Assembly: GCA_965202875.1 (NCBI GenBank)
Contig: OZ241870.1
Location: forward strand, 5,332,001 to 5,396,000
DNA: 64,000 nt
Source of the DNA: HK1 sp965202875
Lineage (GTDB): Bacteria; Pseudomonadota; Gammaproteobacteria; HK1
Direction: 5' to 3'
The first letter of the stretch is position 1, and every line of letters begins with the position of its first letter. Under the pieces are notes generated by a model, which worked only from the letters and a program-made list of their open reading frames with translations, searched no databases and had not been told where the DNA came from. Shown piece after piece: positions 1 to 8,936 of the stretch. The position numbers and the translations under genes are program-made.

Positions 1-346
1 GCTCACGCCGGCGCTCCGCGGGCGTATTCTGGACAGTTTACGCCGGTGACGGGAGTTTGCACGGACAATACATGCCACGCGGCTCTGCCCGAAACCCCAG
101 GATGCGCCCGGGAGCGAGCTTTCGGCCCTCGCGGATGCGGCCCGGCCCCTGGCGGACCGAGACGCACCGGCAGGACAGGAGCGCCACGGGCGAGCATAAT
201 CCGGGACGCACCATACAGCGGTCGCCCGGGCATGACGGATGTGCGCCTGTCCGTGCCTCGACCCCGTCTTGCACGTTGGCGGTGGAAATCATCCCCATCC
301 GGCGCTACACCACACCCGGAACATGGATTGACAGGAGAAAAGGACC
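1..346. other. Intergenic, no gene recognised
   Basis: No reading frame here looks like a protein; the open frames are low-complexity Arg/Gly/Pro products of high GC. The only clear signal is a ribosome-binding site, AGGAGAAAAGG at about 333-343, just before the first gene. A TTGACA at 328-333 overlaps this site and lies too close to the start codon to act as its -35 box. No purine riboswitch fold was recognised by eye. Confidence 0.5.
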
Positions 347-1456
347 ATGACGAAGCGATACACACGCAGGGACGTCCTGAAGCGGTCAGCCGCAGCCGCG
401 GCCGGGGCGCTCGCCGCCGTCCCGGCCACGTTCCCCCGGCTCGCGGCGGCCGACGACGTCCTCAAGGTCGGGATCGTCTACGTCTCGCCGATCGCGGAGA
501 TCGGCTGGACCAGGCAGCACAGTCTCGGGGCCGAGGCCATCGCCGCCGCGTTCGGCGATCGGGTGGACGTGACCGCGCTCGACAACGTCTACGACCCGCA
601 GTCCGCCGAGCGGGTGTTCGCCGAGCTGGCGAGCACTGGCAACCGGCTCATCTTCGGGACCAGCTTTTCGCACGGCACACCGATGCTGAAGGTGGCGCCC
701 CGCTTCCCCGACGTGGCCTTCGAGCACTGCTCCGGCCTCAAGCACCTCGACAACCTCGGCACCTTCGAGGCCAAGTACTACGAGGGGACGTATCTCGCAG
801 GGATCGCGGCCGGGCACGTGACCCGATCGAAGAAGCTCGGCTTCATCGGCGGCTTCCCCATCCCCGACATCGTGGGGCCGGGCAACGCCATGCTGCTCGG
901 CGCGCAGAGCGTCGATCCCTCCACCACCTGCCACGTGATCTTCCTCAACTCCTGGTACGACCCCGCGAAGGAGAAGGAAGCCACCGCCACCCTGGTCTCC
1001 CAGGGCTGCGACGTCATCTGCTCCATGACCGACACCGCCACCGGCGTGCAGGTGGCCGAGCAGAAGGGCGCGTGGTCCATCGGCTACGCGAGCGACATGC
1101 GCAGCTTCGGGCCGACGAAGAACCTCACCTCCTTCATGCTCGACTGGAGCAGCATCTACGTGGGCGCGGCGAAGGACGTGCTCGACGGTACCTGGAAGTC
1201 CGAGGTGCGCTGGCAGGGCGTGAAGGAAGGCGTGGTCACGATGGCTCCCTGGAACGAGCAGCTTCCGCCGGCCGTGCTCGACCGGCTCGCGAAAACGGAA
1301 GCGGCGATCCGGGACGGCTCCCTGCACCCGTATGCGGGCGAGCTCCGGGACCAGCAGGGCAAGGTCCGCGCCGCGAAGGGAAGCCGGCTGCCCGACGCCG
1401 ACATCCGCGGCTTCAACTGGTTCGTCGAGGGCATGGTCGGCAACCTCCAGGGCTGA
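347..1456 (+). CDS. BMP family ABC transporter substrate-binding protein
   Basis: Periplasmic binding protein of the basic membrane protein (BMP/PnrA/Med) family, 369 aa, expected to deliver a nucleoside or similar ligand to the membrane complex encoded just downstream. The N-terminus carries a twin-arginine signal (TRRDVLKRS, residues 7-15) followed by an Ala-rich hydrophobic stretch with likely cleavage near residue 34, so export by Tat is inferred. The mature part begins with a beta-strand typical of the family (LKVGIVYVSPIAEIGW). The ATG has a strong purine-rich ribosome-binding site. It is first in a co-directional cluster with the ATPase and two permeases. The ligand cannot be read from the sequence; BMP proteins of this subgroup are usually annotated for purine nucleosides or simple sugars. 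Confidence 0.9.
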   Translation: MTKRYTRRDVLKRSAAAAAGALAAVPATFPRLAAADDVLKVGIVYVSPIAEIGWTRQHSLGAEAIAAAFGDRVDVTALDNVYDPQSAERVFAELASTGNRLIFGTSFSHGTPMLKVAPRFPDVAFEHCSGLKHLDNLGTFEAKYYEGTYLAGIAAGHVTRSKKLGFIGGFPIPDIVGPGNAMLLGAQSVDPSTTCHVIFLNSWYDPAKEKEATATLVSQGCDVICSMTDTATGVQVAEQKGAWSIGYASDMRSFGPTKNLTSFMLDWSSIYVGAAKDVLDGTWKSEVRWQGVKEGVVTMAPWNEQLPPAVLDRLAKTEAAIRDGSLHPYAGELRDQQGKVRAAKGSRLPDADIRGFNWFVEGMVGNLQG

Positions 1457-1511
1457 CGGAGCCTTGCCCGGATCGGGGCGGCGCGGGGACGCGGTGCGGG
1501 CCGCGGGCGCG

Positions 1512-3086
1512 ATGACCCCACGTCTCGAACTGCGCGGCATCACCAAGACCTTCCCCGGCGTCGTGGCGAACAACGGCGTATCGCTTGCCGTGATGCCGGG
1601 GGAGATCCACGCCGTGCTCGGCGAGAACGGGGCCGGCAAGAGCACCCTGATGAAGATCGTCTACGGGGCGACGGCCGCGGATCGGGGCGAGATCTTCTGG
1701 GACGGCGAGCCGGTGCGGATCCCGAGCCCGGCGGCGGCCCGGCAGCTCGGCATCGGCATGGTGTACCAGCACTTCTCGCTGTTCGAGTCGGTGTCCGTCG
1801 CGGAGAACATCGCGGTGGCGGTGGACGAGCCCTTCGATCTCCCGGCGCTCTCCGCCCGCGTCCGCGAGCTCTCGCAACGCTACGGCCTGCCGCTCGACCC
1901 CGGCCGCCTCCTCGGCCACCTCTCCGTGGGCGAGCGCCAGCGCGTCGAGATCGTGCGCTGCCTCCTGCAGCACCCCAGGTTGCTGATCCTCGACGAGCCG
2001 ACTTCGGTGCTCACCCCCCAGGCCGTGAAGCGCCTGTTCGAGACCCTGCGCGTGATCGCGGCGGAAGGGTGCAGCCTCCTCTACATCAGCCACAAGCTCG
2101 AAGAGATCCGCGCGCTCTGCGACAACGCCACCGTCCTGCGGCGCGGCGCGGTCGCCGGCGGCGCCGATCCGAAAGTGGCGTCGTCCGCCGAGCTTGCGGC
2201 GCTGATGACCGGCGCCGCGCTCCCCGAGACCCGCCGCGCGCCCGCGCGCCCGGAGCCCGCGCCGCGCATCGAAGTGCGGGGCTTGAACGCCACTCCCGAG
2301 GATCCTTTCGGCGTGCCTCTCAGGGACGTCTCCTTCGCTGTCCACCCCGGCGAGATCGCCGGCATCGCGGGCGTCTCGGGCAACGGCCAGACCGAGCTGG
2401 CGGCGCTGCTGAGCGGGGAGCGGACCCTCCCCGAACAGGACGCCATCCTTCTCGACGGGGAGCCCGTGGCGCATCTGGACGCCGGCGCCCGGCGCGACCG
2501 GGGTCTCGCCTTCGTGCCGGAAGACCGCCTCGGGCGCGGCGTGGTCCCGCTCATGTCCTTGCGCGAGAACGCGATCCTCACCGCCCACCGCAGCGGCATG
2601 GTCCGCCGCGGGATGCTGCGGCGCCGCAAGGCGGACGGCTATGCGCGCGAGGTGATCGCCCGGTTCAACGTGCACTGCACGGGCACCGTCGCGACCGCCC
2701 GCTCCCTGTCGGGCGGCAACCTGCAGAAGTACATCGTGGGGCGCGAGATCGCCCTTTCTCCCCGGGTGCTCGTGGTCTCGCAGCCGACCTGGGGCCTCGA
2801 CGTCGCCGCCGCCGCCGCCATCCGCCAGGCGCTGATCGACCTGAGCCGCCAATCGACGGCGGTGCTGGTGATCTCGGAGGAGCTGGACGAGCTGTTCGAG
2901 ATCTGCGATCGCATCCTGGTGCTCTACGAAGGCCGCCTGTCGGCATCCCGCGAGCGGGGGGAGGCCAGCATCGAGGAGATCGGCCTGCTGATGGCGGGCA
3001 TGGACGCCGGTGCAGGTACGGGGACGGGGCAGGACATGGGCATGGACACGGATGCGGGCGCCGGCCCGGGACGCGCGGGGGAATAG
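1512..3086 (+). CDS. ABC transporter ATP-binding protein, tandem ATPase domains (nucleoside/sugar type)
   Basis: Cytoplasmic ATPase of 524 aa with two fused nucleotide-binding domains, the arrangement of the CUT2/BMP importers (YufO- and RbsA-like). The first domain is canonical: Walker A GENGAGKST, signature LSVGERQ, Walker B LLILDEPTSVLTP. The second has the usual degenerate Walker A (GVSGNGQTE), signature LSGGNLQ, and Walker B ending in SQPTWGLDV where the catalytic Glu is replaced by Gln, as in this family. The start at 1512 was chosen because family similarity begins at once; an in-frame upstream extension overlaps the binding-protein gene. The last ~25 residues are a Gly/Asp/Met-rich tail (GAGTGTGQDMGMDTDAGAG) that looks like simple-sequence expansion. 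Confidence 0.9.
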   Translation: MTPRLELRGITKTFPGVVANNGVSLAVMPGEIHAVLGENGAGKSTLMKIVYGATAADRGEIFWDGEPVRIPSPAAARQLGIGMVYQHFSLFESVSVAENIAVAVDEPFDLPALSARVRELSQRYGLPLDPGRLLGHLSVGERQRVEIVRCLLQHPRLLILDEPTSVLTPQAVKRLFETLRVIAAEGCSLLYISHKLEEIRALCDNATVLRRGAVAGGADPKVASSAELAALMTGAALPETRRAPARPEPAPRIEVRGLNATPEDPFGVPLRDVSFAVHPGEIAGIAGVSGNGQTELAALLSGERTLPEQDAILLDGEPVAHLDAGARRDRGLAFVPEDRLGRGVVPLMSLRENAILTAHRSGMVRRGMLRRRKADGYAREVIARFNVHCTGTVATARSLSGGNLQKYIVGREIALSPRVLVVSQPTWGLDVAAAAAIRQALIDLSRQSTAVLVISEELDELFEICDRILVLYEGRLSASRERGEASIEEIGLLMAGMDAGAGTGTGQDMGMDTDAGAGPGRAGE

Positions 3087-3096
3087 GCCGGGACCC

Positions 3097-4161
3097 ATGC
3101 GCCTGCGCTTCGAGCCGCGCCCGACCCCTTCGTTCGCCATGCAGGTCCTGGCGCCGGTGGCGGCGCTCGGGCTGACGGTGGCGGCCGGCTGCGTCCTGTT
3201 CGCGCTGCTCGACCTCGATCCGGTCGAGACCTTGCGGATCTTCTTCGTCCGGCCGCTGAGCTCGGCCAACGGCGTCTCCGAGTGGCTGCTCAAGGCGTCG
3301 CCGCTCATCCTGATCGGGCTCGGGCTGGCCGTCGGCTTCCGGGCGAACGTCTGGAACATCGGGGCCGAGGGCATGTTCGTCATCGGCGCCATCTGCGCGT
3401 GCGGACCCGCCCTTGCCTTCGGCGAAGGCGGCCACGCCTGGCTCCTGCCGCTCATGGCGCTGGCCGGCGCCGCCGGCGGCATGGCCTGGGCCGCGGTGCC
3501 CGCCTTCCTCCGGGTGCGCTTCAACGCCAACGAGATCCTCGTCACCCTGATGCTGAACTACGTGGCGATCCTGCTGCTCGGCTACCTGGTGCGCGGGCCG
3601 TGGCGCGACCCCTACGGCTTCAATTATCCGCAGACCGCGATCTTCGGGCCCTCCGCCCTGTTCGATCCCCTGATCGGCGGCTACCGCGTCAACACCTCGA
3701 TCTTCATCACCCTGGTGATGGTGGCCGCCGCCTGGGTGTTCATCCGGTGGAGCTTCGCCGGCTACCGCATGACGGTGGGAGGCGCGGCGCCGGCCGCGGC
3801 GCGCTTCGCGGGCTTTCGCGAATCGCGGGCGATCTGGCTCGGCCTCCTGGTCGGCGGCGGCTGCGCCGGCCTCGCGGGCATGATGGAGGCCGCCGGCCCC
3901 CTCGGGCAGCTCTCGCCCACCATCTCGCCGGGCTACGGCTTCGCCGCGATCATCGTGGCGTTCATCGGCCGCCTGCATCCCTTCGGGATCGTGCTCGGCG
4001 GGCTCCTCCTCTCGCTCCTGTACATGGGCGGCGAATCGGCGCAGATCATGCTGAAGCTTCCGGCCGCGCTCACCCGCACGTTCCAGGGCATGCTGCTCTT
4101 CTTCCTGCTGGCGGCCGATTTCATGATCGACTACCGGCCCCGCCTCGTCGGGCGGCGCTGA
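3097..4161 (+). CDS. ABC transporter permease 1 (BMP importer)
   Basis: Inner-membrane permease of 354 aa of the BPD_transp_2 type (YufP/RbsC-like), forming the translocation path with the next gene product. Many hydrophobic spans are visible, and the conserved segment VWNIGAEGMFVIGAI (about residues 84-98) is the family hallmark; a second conserved part, around FNANEILVTLMLNYVA, follows. The start at 3097 lies 10 bp after the ATPase stop; an earlier in-frame start would lie inside the ATPase tail. The stop is 1 bp before the GTG of the second permease, so the two are probably translated together. Confidence 0.9.
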   Translation: MRLRFEPRPTPSFAMQVLAPVAALGLTVAAGCVLFALLDLDPVETLRIFFVRPLSSANGVSEWLLKASPLILIGLGLAVGFRANVWNIGAEGMFVIGAICACGPALAFGEGGHAWLLPLMALAGAAGGMAWAAVPAFLRVRFNANEILVTLMLNYVAILLLGYLVRGPWRDPYGFNYPQTAIFGPSALFDPLIGGYRVNTSIFITLVMVAAAWVFIRWSFAGYRMTVGGAAPAAARFAGFRESRAIWLGLLVGGGCAGLAGMMEAAGPLGQLSPTISPGYGFAAIIVAFIGRLHPFGIVLGGLLLSLLYMGGESAQIMLKLPAALTRTFQGMLLFFLLAADFMIDYRPRLVGRR

Positions 4162-4162
4162 C

Positions 4163-5083
4163 GTGGACGTCGCGATCGCGATCGTCACCGGCACGGTCGT
4201 CGCCGCGACCCCGCTGCTCTTCGCGGCGATGGGCGAGCTGGTGGTGGAGCGTTCCGGCGTGCTGAACCTCGGGATCGAGGGCATGATGCTGATCGGCGCG
4301 GTGACCGCCTTCTCCCTGTCGCTCGCGGGCTGGCCGGCGCCGGTCGCGGCGCTGGCCGCGGTGGCCGCCGGCGCGGCGTCGTCGCTGCTGTTCGGGGGGC
4401 TCGCCCTCACCCTGCTCGCCAACCAGTACGCGGCCGGGATCGCCCTCGCGATCCTGGGGAGCGGACTCTCGGCCTTCATCGGCCGGGACTTCGGCGCGGC
4501 GCCGATCGAGCCTGTCGGGCCGATCCACGTCCCGGTGCTCTCGGAGGTTCCCTTCATCGGGCCGGTGCTGTTCGGATACGACCCGATGGTGTATCTGGCG
4601 CTGGCCCTGTTCGGCGCCATCTGGTGGGTGCTGTACCGCACCAAGGCGGGGCTGGTCATCCGGATCATCGGGGAGAATCCGCAGGCCGCGCACGACGTCG
4701 GCTACCGGGTGATCCCGATCCGCTACGCCACGGTCGTCTTCGGCGGGGCCATGGCGGGCCTCGGCGGGGCCTATCTCGCGCTCGCCTACACCCCGCTGTG
4801 GGTCGAGAACCTGACCTCGGGCCGGGGCTGGATCGCGCTCGCGCTGGTCGTCTTCGCGAGCTGGCGGCCGTTGCGCGTGCTGCTGGGGGCGCTGCTCTTC
4901 GGGGGCGTGAACATCCTCCAGTTCCACGCCCAGAGCCAGGGGATCGGCATTCCCTCCGAGCTTCTCTCCGCACTCCCCTACCTGGCGACGATCCTCGTGC
5001 TGGTGCTCATCTCGCGGAACCGCCGGATGCAGAAGGTGAACTTCCCCGCCTCCCTCGCCAGGCCTTTCCGCCCGGGCCACTGA
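4163..5083 (+). CDS. ABC transporter permease 2 (BMP importer)
   Basis: Second permease of the importer, 306 aa, YufQ-like and highly hydrophobic throughout. The N-terminal motif VVERSGVLNLGIEGMMLIGA (about residues 29-48) is diagnostic of this permease class, as is the later RIIGENPQAAHDVGYRV. It starts with GTG immediately after the stop of permease 1. It completes a binding protein-ATPase-permease-permease set, so the importer looks functional. No downstream gene on the same strand is close enough to be clearly in the operon. Confidence 0.9.
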   Translation: MDVAIAIVTGTVVAATPLLFAAMGELVVERSGVLNLGIEGMMLIGAVTAFSLSLAGWPAPVAALAAVAAGAASSLLFGGLALTLLANQYAAGIALAILGSGLSAFIGRDFGAAPIEPVGPIHVPVLSEVPFIGPVLFGYDPMVYLALALFGAIWWVLYRTKAGLVIRIIGENPQAAHDVGYRVIPIRYATVVFGGAMAGLGGAYLALAYTPLWVENLTSGRGWIALALVVFASWRPLRVLLGALLFGGVNILQFHAQSQGIGIPSELLSALPYLATILVLVLISRNRRMQKVNFPASLARPFRPGH

Positions 5084-5332
5084 CGCGGGGACAGGGACGG
5101 GCGGCAGTACCCTTTCTTGCAGCGGGGCGCCGGCGACGGTGCATCACGCCGAAGTCCTACGGGCGATCAGCCGATCCGCCCATTCCGCCATCTCCCGGTT
5201 GTCCCTCATCCTGCGCCTCCGTATTCCGGTTGGGGGCGCCGCCATGACCGTGGTACCGTCGTTCGCGACCGCCACGACATCACGAGGGCCGCGTTCGGGG
5301 AACGCCGCTCCACCGTATCGAAGGGACCGCCC

Positions 5333-6004
5333 ATGCGCCGACCCGACCTCTCCGCCCTGTCTCGTGCCGCGGTCGAGTACCCGAGCTCCGACGGCAAGCC
5401 CCTGGCCGAGAACGACGCCCAGCTCGCCGCCATCCTGTACGCCGTCGGTGTGCTGCGGGTTCGCTTCGCGGGGCGCCGGGACGCATACGTGTCCGGGGAC
5501 CTGCTCATCTACTACGAGGAGGGGAGCCCGCGGGCGTCGGTGGCGCCGGACGTGTTCGTGGTGTTCGGGGTCGAAGACCGGATGCGGATGAGCTACAAGG
5601 TGTGGGAGGAGGGGAAGGGGCCGGACTTCGTGCTGGAGGTGGCGTCGCCGGGCACGTGGCGGGAGGACGTGGGGCCGAAGCGGGAGGTGTATGCGCGGAT
5701 GGGGGTGGGGGAGTACTGGCTGTACGACCCGCTGGGGGAGCACCTGTGGCCGGTGCTGCAGGGGTATCGGCTGGTGGGTGGCGGGTACGGGCGGCAGGCG
5801 GCGGTGGAGTCGGTGGACGGGAGGTTGGGGCTGCACAGCGAGACGTTGGGTCTGGAGCTGTGGGCGGGGGATGGGGAGATGCGTTTCCGCGACCCGGTGA
5901 CGGGCCAGGACCTTCTCAGTCATTCCGAGGAGCATGCCGCACGCCAAGCCGCCGAAGCGCGCGTTGCGGAGCTGGAGATGCTCATCGGCGAGAAGCGTGG
6001 CTGA
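5333..6004 (+). CDS. Uma2 family (DUF820) restriction-endonuclease-fold protein
   Basis: Protein of 223 aa of the Uma2/DUF820 family, which adopts the PD-(D/E)xK nuclease fold; true cellular roles are mostly unknown. Family features are visible in order: an N-terminal helix (LAENDAQLAAILYAV), VSGDLLIYYEEG, VAPDVFVVFGV holding the metal-binding Asp, then PDFVLEVASPGT with the E-V core, and KREVYARMGVGEYWLYDP. The C-terminal ~20 residues form a helix rich in Ala/Glu. The start at 5333 follows a weak GAAGGGA site; an earlier in-frame start would add 72 residues without family similarity. Codon use in 5600-5900 is G-run rich. It stands alone, with no toxin or methylase partner nearby. Such genes often occur as dispersed paralogues. 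Confidence 0.85.
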   Translation: MRRPDLSALSRAAVEYPSSDGKPLAENDAQLAAILYAVGVLRVRFAGRRDAYVSGDLLIYYEEGSPRASVAPDVFVVFGVEDRMRMSYKVWEEGKGPDFVLEVASPGTWREDVGPKREVYARMGVGEYWLYDPLGEHLWPVLQGYRLVGGGYGRQAAVESVDGRLGLHSETLGLELWAGDGEMRFRDPVTGQDLLSHSEEHAARQAAEARVAELEMLIGEKRG

Positions 6005-6013
6005 ACGATCATC

Positions 6014-6430
6014 CTACCCCGGCTCGATCCGGTACTCGTGGGTGATCTCGACGCTGGCCCGCAGCATCGCGGTGGCGGAGCAGTATTTTTCGGCGGAGAG
6101 GTCCACGGCGCGGCGCACCGCGCTCTCCCGCAGCCCGGCGCCGCTCACCACGAACACCATGTGGATGCGCGTGAACACCGCGGGCACTGCGTCCGCGCGC
6201 TCGGCTTCGAGCTCCACCCGGCAGTCCGCGACCGTCTGGCGGGCCTTGCGCAGGATCGTGACCACGTCGAAGGCGCTGCACGCGCCGAGCCCGATGAGCA
6301 GGGTCTCCAGGGGGCGCGGCCCGACGTTGCGGCCCCCCGCCTCGGGCGCACCGTCGATCACCACGGCGTGCCCGCTTCCGGATTCGCCGACGAAGGCGAC
6401 TCCGTCGAGCCATTTCACGGTCGCGCGCAT
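6014..6430 (-). CDS. OsmC family protein (YhfA-like)
   Basis: Small OsmC-fold protein, 138 aa, the usual length for the YhfA subgroup. OsmC proteins are dimeric thiol-dependent peroxidases using two cysteines; here Cys51 (in LGACSAFDVVTIL) and Cys117 (in SAEKYCSATAML) sit at the expected places, so peroxidase chemistry is possible. It lies 21 bp downstream of trpC on the same strand. In pseudomonads a gene of this family also lies near trpC, so this is old synteny rather than a functional link to tryptophan. The physiological substrate is unknown. Confidence 0.85.
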   Translation of the reverse strand: MRATVKWLDGVAFVGESGSGHAVVIDGAPEAGGRNVGPRPLETLLIGLGACSAFDVVTILRKARQTVADCRVELEAERADAVPAVFTRIHMVFVVSGAGLRESAVRRAVDLSAEKYCSATAMLRASVEITHEYRIEPG

Positions 6431-6451
6431 CGCCCGTGTTCCATCATGCCG

Positions 6452-7318
6452 TCATTCATCGCAGAACAGCTCCCGCAGCTTCCCCCCCGGACGCTCGGCG
6501 CGCATGAACGCCTCACCGACCAGGAATCCGTGCACCCCGGCCGCGCGCAGGCGGGCGACGTCGGTGCGGGTGTGGATGCCGCTTTCGGTGATCACGGTGC
6601 GGCCGGCGGGGATGCGTTCGATCAGCGCCAGGGTGGTGTCGAGGGTGGTCTTGAAGGTGCGGAGATCGCGGTTGTTGATCCCGAGCAGCAGCGGCTCCAG
6701 GTGGGCGGCCCGTTCGAGGTCGGCCGCGTCGTGCACCTCCACGAGGACGTCCATGCCGAGATGCACGGCGAGTCCCGCGAGATCGTTGAGCTGCGCATCC
6801 CCGAGGGCGGCGACGATGAGGAGGATGCAGTCGGCCCCGAGCGCCCGCGCCTCGTAGATCTGGTAGGGGTCGATCACGAAGTCCTTGCGCAGCACCGGCA
6901 GCCCGGCCGCCGAACGGGCTGCAACGAGGTGGTGGTCGGCGCCCTGGAAGAACGTCTCATCGGTGAGCACCGAGAGCGCCGCCGCGCCGCCCGCGGCGTA
7001 GTCGCGCGTGATCGTGCCTGGATCGAAGTCCTCGCGCAGCAGGCCCCGGCTCGGCGACGCCTTCTTCAGCTCGGCGATGACCGCCGCTTCGCCAGCCGCG
7101 ATGCGGGATTCGAGCGCCGCGGCGAATCCGCGCGGCGCGGCTTGCGCCTCGGCCCGTTCACCGAGCGCACGCAAGGGAGTGCGCTCCGCGCGGGCGGAGA
7201 CCTCGCGCGCCTTGTGGCGGATGATCCGCAGGAGGATGTCCGGGCAGTCCCGAAGGATGCCGGCCGGAGCAGAGGGATCGGCCGGCGGCGTGTCCGGCCG
7301 CAGGTTGTGCCCGGTCAT
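6452..7318 (-). CDS. trpC: Indole-3-glycerol phosphate synthase
   Basis: TIM-barrel enzyme of tryptophan synthesis, 288 aa, converting CdRP to indole-3-glycerol phosphate. The motif AELKKASPSRG carries the catalytic Lys, followed by DPGTITRDYAAGGAAALSVL, the Lys of VLRKDFVID and the phosphate-binding GINNRDL and ITESGIHTRTDV segments. It is monofunctional, with no TrpF domain fused. The start at 7318 was chosen over a longer in-frame version whose extra residues (7319-7402) overlap trpD. It begins 76 bp after trpD ends, presumably in one transcript. Confidence 0.95.
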   Translation of the reverse strand: MTGHNLRPDTPPADPSAPAGILRDCPDILLRIIRHKAREVSARAERTPLRALGERAEAQAAPRGFAAALESRIAAGEAAVIAELKKASPSRGLLREDFDPGTITRDYAAGGAAALSVLTDETFFQGADHHLVAARSAAGLPVLRKDFVIDPYQIYEARALGADCILLIVAALGDAQLNDLAGLAVHLGMDVLVEVHDAADLERAAHLEPLLLGINNRDLRTFKTTLDTTLALIERIPAGRTVITESGIHTRTDVARLRAAGVHGFLVGEAFMRAERPGGKLRELFCDE

Positions 7319-7394
7319 GCGCGCGCCGGCGCCCGCCTGGTCCGCACCTTGCCGGCTGCGACGCTCTACTGCCGCCTCCTCGGGTTGGCCGCAC

Positions 7395-8408
7395 CTACGC
7401 ATTGCTCAGGGCCACGAGCCGATCGAGGGCGGCCGATGCCCGTCCGGAGGCGATACTCTCGCGCGCGTGGCCGATCCCCTCCTTGAGGCTCGGCGCGACG
7501 CCGCTCACATGGATCGCCGCCGCGGCGTTGAGGATCGTGACGTCCGCCGCCGGCCCCGGAGCTCCGGCGAGCACCGAGCGGATCATGCCGAGGCTCGCTT
7601 GCGGCGAATCGACGGTGATCGATTCGACCGGTGCGGGCGTGAATCCGAGCGTGCCCGCGTCCAGGGCGTAGCAGCGCACCTCGCCGTCGCGCAGCTCCGC
7701 CACGTGGGTTGGGGCGCCGAGGCTCAGCTCGTCGAGCCCGTCTTCGGAGTGCACCACCATCACGTGCTCGCTCCCCAGCTCCAGGAGCACCCGGGCGAGC
7801 GGCTCGACGAGATCGCGGGCGAAGACGCCGATGACCTGGCGGAGCGCGCCCGCCGGGTTGGTGAGGGGGCCGAGCACGTTGAAGATCGTGCGCACCGCCA
7901 TCTCGCGCCGGGGACCGACGGCGTGCTTCATCGCGCCGTGGTGGGCCGGAGCGAACAGGAAACCCACGCCGGCCTCGTCGATGCAGCGCGCGATCCGCTC
8001 CGGAGGGAGGTCGAGCCGGACCCCGGCCGCCTCCAGCACGTCGGCGCTCCCCGAGCGGCCGGAGACCGAGCGGTTGCCGTGCTTCGCGACCCTTGCGCCG
8101 GCGCCGGCCGCGACGAGCGCGCCCGCGGTCGAGACGTTGAACGTCCCGCGGGCGTCGCCCCCGGTGCCGCAGGTATCGACGAGGCGCGTCCTGTCGACCT
8201 CGACGCGGGTCGCCAGACGCCGCATCACCGCCGCCGCGGCGGCGATCTCCTCCACCGTCTCGCCCTTCATGCGCAGCCCGACCAGGAAGCCGCCGACCTG
8301 CGCCGGCGTGCATTCGCCGGTCATGATGGCGTGCATGACGGCGGTCATCTGCGTGCCGTCGAGATCCTGCCGCTCGACGACGGCGCGGATGGCTGATTGG
8401 ATGTCCAT
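7395..8408 (-). CDS. trpD: Anthranilate phosphoribosyltransferase
   Basis: Enzyme of the second committed tryptophan step, joining anthranilate and PRPP; 337 aa, the normal length. The PRPP loop DTCGTGGD (about residues 79-86) and the segment KHGNRSVSGRSGSADVLEAA are intact, as are DELS and the C-terminal glycine-rich core. It is not fused to a TrpG glutaminase domain. In related genomes trpE and trpG lie directly upstream; here 528 bp of non-coding DNA separates it from gph, so the anthranilate synthase subunits must lie elsewhere or be missing. Confidence 0.95.
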   Translation of the reverse strand: MDIQSAIRAVVERQDLDGTQMTAVMHAIMTGECTPAQVGGFLVGLRMKGETVEEIAAAAAVMRRLATRVEVDRTRLVDTCGTGGDARGTFNVSTAGALVAAGAGARVAKHGNRSVSGRSGSADVLEAAGVRLDLPPERIARCIDEAGVGFLFAPAHHGAMKHAVGPRREMAVRTIFNVLGPLTNPAGALRQVIGVFARDLVEPLARVLLELGSEHVMVVHSEDGLDELSLGAPTHVAELRDGEVRCYALDAGTLGFTPAPVESITVDSPQASLGMIRSVLAGAPGPAADVTILNAAAAIHVSGVAPSLKEGIGHARESIASGRASAALDRLVALSNA

Positions 8409-8936
8409 TGTTTGTGCTCTTGCCGGCGCGGCGCGCCGGAGGCTTGTTCCGGGCGCCGATTATGTCACCGGCAGCGCGATGCGTTCAGGCGCCGCGGGCC
8501 GGACTGCACCGGATGCCGGCTCCGGCCGCCCGCCGTCGGCCAGGACGTCCGGCCGGAGGCGGCGATCGACGGTCGGGAGTCCGGCCCAAATGATCTTTCC
8601 GTCTGCATGGTCGAGATCACGCAACATTCCGGTCACTGGGGAAGGATCTGTCCCAACCCGGCGGAGCCGCTCCCGGAACGCAGATTCCCGCTTGCGTGGG
8701 GGAATGACCAATGCGGGCAGGATGCTCGCGCTCCCAAGGGGCCGGTTTCACGGAACCAAACGCCGGTTGGTGGGAAAAATCTTCATCAGTTTTGTCGAAG
8801 ACTTCACGGGTAAGAGACTATCGCGACAGGATGACGGTTTCCGGCTTCGGCGTCATCGCTCCGGGCAGGATGACGTCGTATCCGGAGATCCGGGGACGAG
8901 CCGCCGCATTTGGACAGGCCATTTGCGACACCCTCC
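8409..8936. other. Non-coding gap between trpD and gph, where trpE/trpG would be expected
   Basis: No convincing coding frame on either strand. The segment at about 8672-8696 (GATTCCCGCTTGCGTGGGGGAATGAC) resembles the short palindromic 'attcccgc...gcgggaat' elements dispersed in many bacterial genomes. The part at about 8745-8830 is AT-richer than the neighbourhood and could hold the promoter for trpD-trpC, but no clean -35/-10 pair was found. No recognisable remnant of trpE or trpG was seen. Confidence 0.5.

Noticed and set aside
328..346. TTGACA as a -35 box for the BMP gene
   Set aside because: It overlaps the ribosome-binding site and leaves no room for a -10 box and a leader before the start codon.
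2665..4668. Minus-strand open frame of 667 codons
   Set aside because: Antisense to the ABC ATPase and both permeases; composition is a GC-skew artefact.
8460..8711. 83-codon minus-strand frame in the gph-trpD gap
   Set aside because: The frame includes the dispersed palindromic element and an Arg/Pro-rich end; no protein-like character.
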